A DNA stretch of 64,000 nucleotides from Nematostella vectensis (Eukaryota > Cnidaria > Anthozoa > Actiniaria > Edwardsiidae): the NCBI RefSeq assembly GCF_932526225.1, contig NC_064036.1, positions 20,670,953 to 20,734,952 on the forward strand. The letters are read 5' to 3'. A model generated the notes under the pieces. That model searched no databases, was not told the origin of the DNA, and saw only the letters and a program-made list of their open reading frames with translations. Numbering within the stretch: the stretch's first letter is position 1; the number at the start of each line of letters is the position of its first letter. The position numbers were made by a program, and so were the translations under genes. Shown here piece after piece: positions 56,845-64,000 of this stretch.

Positions 56845-58925
56845 ACTTGGACTGGAAGATAAAGTGATTGGAATTAACCTCTAAAGATTAACTGATTGGA
56901 CTTGACCTCTAAAGATTAAGTGATTGGACTTCACCTCTAAAGATTAAGTGATTGGACTTGACCTCTAAAGATTTAGTGATTGGACTTGACCTGTAAAGAG
57001 TAACAGATTAGACTTGACCTCTAAAGATTAACTGATTGGACTCGACCTCTAAAGATTTAGTGACTGGACTTGACCTCTTATGATTAAGTAATTGGACTTG
57101 ACCCCTAGAGATTTGGTAATTGGACTTGACCTCTAAAGATTAAGTGATTAGACTTGACCTCTAAAGATTAAGTGATTAGACTTGACCTCTAAAGATTAAG
57201 TGATTGGACTTGACCTCTAAAGATTAAGTGATTGGACTTGACCCCTAGAGATTTGGTAATTGGACTTGACCTCTAAAGATTAAGTGATTAGACTTGACCT
57301 CTAAAGATTAAGTGATTGGACTTGACCTGTAAAGAGTAACAGATCAGACTTGACCTCTAAAGATTAAGTGGTTAGACTTGACCTCTAAAGATTAAGTGAT
57401 TGGACTTGACCTCTAAAGATTTAGTGATTGGACATGACCTGTAAAGAGTAACAGATTAGACTTGACCTCTAAAGATTAACTGATTGGATTTGACCTCTAA
57501 AGATTAAGTGATTGGACTTGACCTCTAAAGATTAAGTGATTGGACTTGACCCCTAGAGATTTGGTAATTGGACTTGACCTCTAAAGATTAGGTGATTGGA
57601 CTTGACCTCTAAAGATTTAGTGATTACACTTGACCTCTAAAGATTAAGTGATTGAACTTGACCTCTAAAGATTAAGTGATTGGACTTGACCTCTAAAGAT
57701 TTAGTGATTGGACTTGACCTCTAAAGATTTAGTGATTGGACTTGACCTCTAAAGATTTAGTGATTGGACTTGACCTCTAAAGATTTAGTGATTGGACTTG
57801 ACCCATAAAGATTTAGTGATTGGACTTGACCTTTAAAGATTTAGTGACTGGACTTTACCTCTAAAGATTTAGTGATTGGACTTGACCTCTAAAGATTTAG
57901 TGATTGGACTTGACCTCTAAAGATTTAGTGATTGGACTTGACCTCTAAAGATTTAGTGATTAGACTTGACCTCTAAAGATTTAGTGATTGGACTTGACCT
58001 CTAAAGATTTAGTGATTGGACTTGACCTCTAAAGATTAAGTGATTGGACTTGACCTCTAAAGATTAAGTGATTGGACTTGACCTGTAAAGATTTAGTGAT
58101 TGGACTTGACCTCTAAAGATTAAGTGATTGGACTTGACCTCTAAAGATTTAGTGATTGGACTTGACCTCTAAAGATTTAGTGATTGGACTTGACCCCTAG
58201 AGATTTGGTAATTGGACTTGACCTCTAAAGATTAAGTGATTAGACTTGACCTCTAAAGATTAAGTGATTGGACTTGACCTGTAAAGAGTAACAGATTAAA
58301 CTTGACCTCTAAAGATTAACTGATTGGACTCGACCTCTAAAGATTAAGTGATTGGACTCGACCTCTAAAAATTAAGTGATTTGACTTGACCTCTTAAGAT
58401 TTAGTGATTGGACTTGACCTCTAAAGATTTAGTGATTGGACTTGACCTCTAAAGATTTAGTGATTGGACTTGACCTCTAAAGATTTAGTGATTGGACTTG
58501 ACCCATAAAGATTTAGTGATTGGACTTGACCTTTAAAGATTTAGTGACTGGACTTTACCTCTAAAGATTTAGTGATTGGACTTGACCTCTAAAGATTTAG
58601 TGATTGGACTTGACCTCTAAAGATTTAGTGATTGGACTTGACCCTTAAAGATTTAGTGATTAGACTTGACCTCTAAAGATTTAGTGACTGGACTTTACCT
58701 CTAAAGATTTAGTGATTGGACTTGACCCTTAAAGATTTAGTGATTAGACTTGACCTCTAAAGATTTAGTGACTGGACTTTACCTCTAAAGATTTAGTGAT
58801 TGGACTTGACCCTTAAAGATTTAGTGATTAGACTTGACCTCTAAAGATTTAGTGATTGGACTTGACCTCTAAAGATTTAGTGATTGGACTTGACCTCTAA
58901 AGATACAGTGGTTAGACTTAACCTT
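56845..58925. repeat. 28-bp minisatellite, about 74 units
   Basis: The unit TTAGTGATTGGACTTGACCT then CTAAAGAT repeats over 2.1 kb. Variants include TTAAG for TTTAG, CCCTAGAG, and CTGTAAAGAGTAACAG. Blocks of variants recur, for example the 57720-57900 block and the 58390-58570 block, so larger duplications have occurred. Because 28 is not a multiple of 3, no long ORF is present. Each unit has an inverted CCAAT-like ATTGG and TGACCT. Confidence 0.95.
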
Positions 58926-59110
58926 TATCAGACCTACAGCTCTTGACTGAGGTGTGTTGAACTTGGATCTGTTGAACTCTGAAGTAGACTGCGTTTTACA
59001 ATTTTTTGTTGGCTTTTATGCTGGTCGAGTGCGCTCAACTATTTTTATTAAACAATAACCCGTGGACCAATAATACTGCGACAATCCTATCTAAAACAAC
59101 CACTCCACAA
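58926..59110. other. Spacer between minisatellite and LINE fragments
   Basis: No feature is recognised. Confidence 0.5.
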
Positions 59111-59428
59111 TTACATCCGTTGGGATATATTATCACAGCCGACAGCTTTCCTTGGGTTTAGCTTTTCCAGAATTTGCGAGATGTACTCCGTGCTGACCGA
59201 GTGAAATTTGAACGATTGTTCCGTTATTACATTCTTGCCAATGCTCTTAATGCTCGGGTGATGCATAAAGTCATCAACATCCAACAAGTTGCCATCGCTG
59301 TCAGCCACATCGCAGAAATAGTTGTTAAATGTTTCTGCTACCTGTAGGGGATCGGATATTAGCTTATCCTCCTCTAGCAATACAATCTTAGAACGAGACT
59401 TTATTTTGCCAGGGAGCAGGGGCTTCAT
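59111..59428 (-). pseudogene. Non-LTR retrotransposon (LINE) ORF2 fragment, linker before the RT domain
   Basis: Encodes MKPLLPGKIKSRSKIVLLEE, DPLQVAETFNNYFCDVAD and LEKLNPRKAVGCDNIS. This is the linker and first RT region between endonuclease and reverse transcriptase in CR1/L2/RTE-type LINEs. The frame ends soon after GCDNIS and no catalytic RT motif (such as FADD) follows, so it is a 3'-truncated relic. Confidence 0.82.
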
Positions 59429-59502
59429 TTTTTTCCAAAAATTCCCCGTGGTGTTTGGTGTTTAATGAGGCGTCTATGCAAAACGACTACATTCGTGTTC
59501 GC

Positions 59503-59870
59503 TTAAGCCACGTCACTTTTTCTGTTTACGATAGGCCTCTTAGGAAACGTCGGAAGGATTTTTAGCATAACTTTGTAAAGATGATTGCAGTGAGAAATTT
59601 CACTGCTGGCGGCTGGTCGCCTCTGCGTGCGTTTCCAGCACTTGGCAGTAAAGAGCGCCTCAATGGTCCCAAAGATCATTGACGTCTTCAGAGGCATAGG
59701 TCGAGTCCCATGGGACACGCCCAAGTTCTTTGAGAAACTCGCTTTCGTTGAAGTGCTTCATGTTCCTGTAAACACATTCTCGCGCGATTGGTCTGGGTTT
59801 TTTGCTTTTTCTGATAGCGTAAACAAGTTCGTGGTCGCTTAATCCGAGCTTCAAATTCCCATTGGATCAA
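59503..59870 (-). pseudogene. LINE ORF2 fragment, end of endonuclease domain
   Basis: Encodes LSDHELVYAIRKSKKPRPIA, RECVYRNMKHFNESEFLKEL and GRVPWDSTYASEDVNDLWDH, then shifts frame. The motif SDH.LVY is the last conserved block of the APE-type endonuclease of LINEs. Together with 59111-59428 it is one relic in minus orientation. Confidence 0.85.
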
Positions 59871-59888
59871 GTTTTGTAAGAGGTTTGT

Positions 59889-60548
59889 GCTGAAGATGGT
59901 GAAATTAGTAGTGAAGAGGAAGTACCAAGTCTTGAGGAGGCAATAGAAAATGCCGTGCGATGTTTTAGGCCACTTCGAGGTGATATTCGATCCGTTTTGG
60001 CCTTCGAAGAGGAAGCTAAGAACGCATTGGAAGGGGTGTTTAAGGAACCAGGAAGGGTTTTACACTGAAAGTGAAAGGGCTCTAAATATGAGCATAAAGG
60101 TTGGCCCAATCATCGCCACAGAAGTTGTTATATGGCTGAAAAGTGTCCATAGGCGGACAGGCTTTTACCTTCACGAAAGGCTAGAGACCCGTATCGAATT
60201 GAGTTAAAACGGGATCTACCAAGGGCCATATTTGATGCAATCCTGATGGCTGTATAAAAAACACCAACTAGTTTTGGCGTTTTGGTTGAATCAAAGAACC
60301 TTAAAATCACATTCAACCACAAGAAAAGGCTTGTACGTGACTTTGCTAAACTAGCAGGCATTGAAACAAGGGAAGTCAGGGATTTTCTCCAGAAATTTTT
60401 TAAAGGGAAGCAAGATGGCTGTAAAGTAGAGCTATTAGTTACAAATGAAAAGCCTGTTGTCATAGGCTATGACTCCAGACGTTTATATATAATAATTGCA
60501 TGCCATTTTGGGTTTTGGAATGAGCTAGGGTATGCTTTCCATGGCTAA
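59889..60548 (+). pseudogene. Frameshifted pseudogene of unknown family
   Basis: Three open segments in different frames join into one protein-like stretch. The first is AEDGEISSEEEVPSLEEAIE to KEPGRVLH; the second is ESERALNMSIKVGPIIATEV to HERLETR; the third is IELKRDLPRAIFDAILMAV, a stop, and FGVLVESKNLKITFNHKKRL, ETREVRDFLQKFFKGKQDGC and ELLVTNEKPVVIGYDSRRLY. Two frameshifts and at least one stop make it dead. Composition (charged, helical) looks like a former gene. I do not recognise the family. Confidence 0.6.
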
Positions 60549-61327
60549 ATAACTTACAAAAATACACAAAAATATTTACATGTTGATTGATTGAAAAAAT
60601 AAATTTATTATACAGTGTATAGTTTACAATAATAATGTAAAAACATCTTTCAATGTTAAACATATTTGTGATAGCAGGAAGTCTTATCAAACTTTTTTTA
60701 ATTTAATTAAATTTAATTTAAATTTAATTATATTAATAAGTACTATTTCTACTGTACTTTGGAAATTGTCAAACATTTAACGATTGGAATATGATTTAGA
60801 GCTGATTGCCACTTTCAATAAACATATTCAAGTCAATAAATAGCATTGTTATTACTTTCTTTTTATCCAATCATTTCTCTGAGAAATATTTACGTAATGA
60901 ATTGTTTCATATAACTTCTGTTATTTTTTTAAACTAAGAATATAATTAAAATTCTATACTGGAATAAAGAATTTCAAAATTGATAACAATTTAAATCAAA
61001 ATAAATTAATTTATTGCCTTACTTGTTATTGTATTATCGTAATTGTCTACCTATCTATACAAATAGCTCTACTAATAGCTAGTTCGATTCAAATATTGGA
61101 TTTCTGAATGCATTCTTGAATTGAATAATGAACCCAATATGCATTTCACCAAAATATTAAAATTTTGCCCTGTGCGTTAACTGGAATGACAGAGTTGTGC
61201 AATAACTAGAATGCTTTTAATTACTGCATGGTATTCTCCAAAGGCAATTCCAATTTACCTATCTAATAAATTCACACAGTCACTAGGGGTATATTACATT
61301 TACATTGACAAGCCTGGGCTGTACTTC
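60549..61327. other. AT-rich intergenic region
   Basis: Very AT-rich (for example the TTTAATTTAATTAAATTTAA run near 60700). No gene is seen. The 3' UTR of the minus-strand gene at 61328 would start here. Confidence 0.6.
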
Positions 61328-62596
61328 TTATTTACTACACTCATGGATTAGGGTCATTAGTTTGTCCCCACAGAAACAGCAATGAGTGTTTGCTGGGGAA
61401 GCTTTCAGCAGACCACAGTAGCAATAAGCTGGATCATTGACTCTTTCTGGGATATAAACATCTTTGCTTTCTGTGTAAGAGCAGGGCTGATGGCCTTGCT
61501 CAGGCAGCAAGACTAGCATAATAAATTCATGCCTAAAGATTTCTTGCCACCTAGACTGGTATGTAGTGTTGTGACTTAACCTCTGCAATGCAATATGTTT
61601 TGCCTCCCTACCTTCCATTGTCACTGTTAGGAGTCCCTGCTGGTACTTTGAAAATACATCTCTAGCATGCACGGGAAGTACATGACCTAGAGTCCATATA
61701 ATCGGGTTGATGGTGTAGGGAAAAAACAATTTGTTTGCATGGCAATACTCAATGGCAGCAACTTCTAGCTTTGCAATATCTTGTTCATTGATATCAAGGC
61801 GGTTGAAAATAGAGCAGCAGTCTCTTAACCTGATACCTATATAAACTAGTGCCAAGACAGTTTGTTTTTGCTTGGGAGTATCTTCCTCACTGCTTAGATA
61901 CTTCAACAGTCGCATGAAGTTATGACAAAAAAGGCGAGATTCTTTGCCTGTAAATCTATATTGTAGATCTCCTTTTTTGCCTTGGGTTTCATTATACCAT
62001 TGCCTTACTCTTTTAGCTAGCCGTTTGGTCTTTACTTCATGTTGAAGTGCATTAATAACTCTAGCAAAACAACTGTCTGGTGGTATTTCTTCAAAGGTTT
62101 TATGAGATGGTAGTAAGCAGGTTTTTCCTAATGCTTCTTTTAAGACAGATCTAAAGAAGTACTGCCAGGCATTGTTTTTGAGATGGAGAGGCTCAACGTG
62201 TGCTTTGTCAATAAAATTGCCTAGCATGGGTTGAAATTCTTGGCGGCTCTTTTGTTTGGAAATGAAATCTGTAACTTTAGACCTTTTTGTCTGTTGACAG
62301 AGAGTTTGGTTTTCGAGCTTTGCTTTGAGTACTTTAACTTTACTAGCCACTTGAATTTGTTTAACTATATAACCTGCAAGCTCTTCGTCCTTTAGGACAT
62401 AGTCCCCTAACTCACTGGTTTTGCACTTTCCTTGAAGAGTGTCAAAAAGCCCATCCAATGCTGGTTTGATGTTACTGTTTGTTGCCCCATGGGTTTTTGC
62501 TGCAGCTTCGGTTGTATTGACTCTCCTCCTTCTAGAATCCCTAGGTGTTATCATAGGATTTTCCAATGAAGTTGGTGTCAACACTCGAAGTTGCCT
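61328..62596 (-). CDS. Last exon of an unrecognised gene, about 422 residues
   Basis: Open to a TAG-preceded TAA at the 3' end (ECSK, stop). The ATG of the longer frame lies in a T-rich tract that reads as the acceptor TTTTTTTCAG, so the exon should begin at 62596 with RQLRVLTPTSLENPMITPRD. The middle holds KAHVEPLHLKNNAWQYFFRS and KKGDLQYRFTGKESRLFCHN, and the C-terminus has CYCGLL...CCFCG, a likely zinc-binding pair. I see no transposase catalytic motif. It may be a lineage-specific, multi-copy family, possibly of mobile-element origin, but I cannot name it. It is intact, unlike its neighbours. Confidence 0.75.
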   Translation of the reverse strand, partial: RQLRVLTPTSLENPMITPRDSRRRRVNTTEAAAKTHGATNSNIKPALDGLFDTLQGKCKTSELGDYVLKDEELAGYIVKQIQVASKVKVLKAKLENQTLCQQTKRSKVTDFISKQKSRQEFQPMLGNFIDKAHVEPLHLKNNAWQYFFRSVLKEALGKTCLLPSHKTFEEIPPDSCFARVINALQHEVKTKRLAKRVRQWYNETQGKKGDLQYRFTGKESRLFCHNFMRLLKYLSSEEDTPKQKQTVLALVYIGIRLRDCCSIFNRLDINEQDIAKLEVAAIEYCHANKLFFPYTINPIIWTLGHVLPVHARDVFSKYQQGLLTVTMEGREAKHIALQRLSHNTTYQSRWQEIFRHEFIMLVLLPEQGHQPCSYTESKDVYIPERVNDPAYCYCGLLKASPANTHCCFCGDKLMTLIHECSK

Positions 62597-62743
62597 CTGA
62601 AAAAAAAACATTTAAGCTTATGAGGGAATGTTTGTGACAAATAAAAATAAATAAAAGCTTTGGTAAGCTTGTTTTATTAATGATCTAAAATCATCCTATT
62701 TAACACAGATGGTCAAAATTAATATACAAAAAAACATGTTTAC

Positions 62744-62809
62744 CTTAGTACTTGGGGGTGTTTGAATTCCCGTGTTTGTGTTCTCGGCTGTTTGTCTCAG
62801 AACATGTCC
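62744..62809 (-). CDS. Upstream exon of the same unrecognised gene
   Basis: A 66-nt segment between AATTCCAG and GTAAAC on the minus strand encodes GHVLRQTAENTNTGIQTPPS and TK in phase 0, joining in frame to RQLRVL in the next exon. Good splice signals at both ends and an open frame support it. The start exon further upstream (62810-63080) is not identified. Confidence 0.65.
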
Positions 62810-63079
62810 CTGGAATTAAATAAATACAAAGGACTAAGCCATAGGTTGATCAATTCAATTCCGAGCGCAAATGACCCTGATCAAAATTTAGATTCTCATT
62901 ACATACGAACAATAATGATGGGCTTGTTCTTATAAGATTTTCTTATCTCATCAAAATCGGATATCAATCGTCCCGGAAGCCATTTTCGACTTCAAGCGGA
63001 AGTCCGATATCCCGTGACAACTGACCCTGAGTGTTTACTCTGTCAAATTTGTTTTGCTCTGAAATTATATTCAGCTACG

Positions 63080-63700
63080 AGATTTTCAGGTTAGATTTGT
63101 AGTAGCTACAAATGTTATCCTTGTACCACACTGAATCGGCTCAGTTTCGTCGGAACTATTGTCGAGGAGAGAGTTACTTCCTTCAGAATTATCGGGGTTC
63201 AGTAGAGTTTCTTCAAATAGACTGTCTGAAGATTGAGGCATGTTGCAAAGCCAGCAGTTCCAGAGTGTCGTATTGTACCTGTAGCTAGCCAGCTCTCTTC
63301 GGTTCATTCCAATGCACTTGAAATCCCTTAGCACAGGTTGAGCATTCCTTCAGAATTATCGGGGTTCAGTAGAGTTTCTTCAAATAGACTGTCTGAAGAT
63401 TGAGGCATGTTGCAAAGCCAGCAGTTCCAGAGTGTCGTATTGTACCTGTAGCTAGCCAGCTCTCTTCGGTTCATTCCAATGCACTTGAAATCCCTTAGCA
63501 CAGGTTGAGCATTCGACGCCGCTTTGTTTTCGTTTCATCACTTTGCTACAGGCGAAGCAAATAGATTTTGTCGTCTTTGAACTGGAGCCACAAAGGTTTC
63601 TTTTAGGACCAGGGTTACGTTATAGGTCGCCAGCGAGATACAGTAGACCAAGAGCCGTGCTAGAGCGTTTGAATAGCTCTAAGGCCAAAGGGATAGACGC
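63080..63700 (-). pseudogene. LINE 5' fragment with PHD-type zinc finger and tandem duplication
   Basis: The minus strand reads SICFACSKVMKRKQSGVECS TCAKGFQ, then, in the next copy, FKCIGMNRRELASYRYNTTL WNCWLCNMPQSSDSLFEETL. CxxC...CxxC...C...WxCxxC is the PHD-like finger found ahead of the endonuclease in several LINE clades. A 167-bp duplication inside shifts the frame, and the frame stops at 63086, so it is a relic. Confidence 0.72.
63178..63515. repeat. 167-bp direct tandem duplication
   Basis: TTCCTTCAGAATTATCGGGG occurs at 63178 and 63345 and the two 167-bp copies appear identical. 167 is not a multiple of 3. The near identity indicates a recent event. Confidence 0.93.
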
Positions 63701-63721
63701 ATACGATGCCTACTCCGGGTC

Positions 63722-63790
63722 CTAAGATCGTCTAAGATCGCCCAAGATCGCCCAAGATCGCCCAAGATCGCCCAAAATCGCTCAAGATTT
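63722..63790. repeat. 10-bp tandem repeat
   Basis: AAGATCGCCC repeats about five to six times at 63727-63785, then decays to AAAATCGCTC. Related words (CCCAAGATTGACC) follow to about 63860. The rest of the window to 64000 is AT-rich with no gene seen. Confidence 0.88.
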
Positions 63791-64000
63791 TCCATTATTC
63801 ATTGAATTATTTTGGGGTATTTAGCCCAAGATTGACCAAAATAACCGGAGAATGCCTAAGATCACCATTATTCACTCATTATCTTTTAAGGATATTGATT
63901 TACTTCACAGGTATAACCATAAAAACATAAATATTATTAATATTAAATATTACTTATTTTTTTGGTTTTAAGCTGAACTGTATGTTGGAAATGAAAAGTT

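Overview
This window is animal nuclear DNA. It is intron-rich, AT-rich and crowded with transposon relics, minisatellites and spliced genes, and nothing in it looks bacterial. Its main content is one conserved gene on the + strand, PSMD2 (Rpn1, a 19S proteasome base subunit). The gene enters from the left edge with its N-terminal exons missing and runs to a stop codon at 46495. I resolved 19 exons (about 815 codons) with consistent reading phases across every junction. The intact DEG/ENaC channel, the Penelope-like and LINE relics and the repeat style suggest an invertebrate, most likely an anthozoan cnidarian (sea anemone or coral). That is inference, not proof.

Layout. 1-46495: PSMD2, with coding exons making up only about 5% of the span. 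Its introns hold a Penelope-like relic (about 1183-1610), a MULE-type MITE with a 9-bp target duplication (4056-4850), a 60-bp minisatellite (10960-13090), a MITE (15968-16549), a 36-bp minisatellite of roughly 260 units (20110-34159) split by a 4.7-kb foldback transposon (20730-25428), a three-level nest of transposons with a RecQ-helicase-like relic (34431-38255), a 79-bp minisatellite (38645-40328), a 42-bp minisatellite (40421-43490) and a TA-flanked element (43497-45043). 46496-54322: a 53-bp minisatellite just past the stop, two TTAA-flanked elements and dispersed repeats. 54323-55927 (-): an intact DEG/ENaC (ASIC/NaC-type) channel ORF. 56845-58925: a 28-bp minisatellite. 59111-60550: LINE fragments and a frameshifted pseudogene of unknown family. 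61328-62809 (-): an unrecognised gene with at least two exons. 63080-63700 (-): a LINE PHD-finger fragment with a 167-bp tandem duplication.

Most striking observation. Four PSMD2 minisatellites are built from the gene's own splice junctions. The exon-2 donor is repeated 3 times, the exon-14 acceptor about 260 times, the exon-16 acceptor about 22 times and the exon-16 donor about 75 times. Exon 16 (127 nt) is therefore flanked on both sides by amplified copies of its own borders. In all four cases, translating through a decoy junction in the correct phase reaches an in-frame stop within one unit. The last PSMD2 intron also carries U12-type (minor spliceosome) signals. These features raise the question of how an essential proteasome gene is spliced accurately through hundreds of decoy sites.
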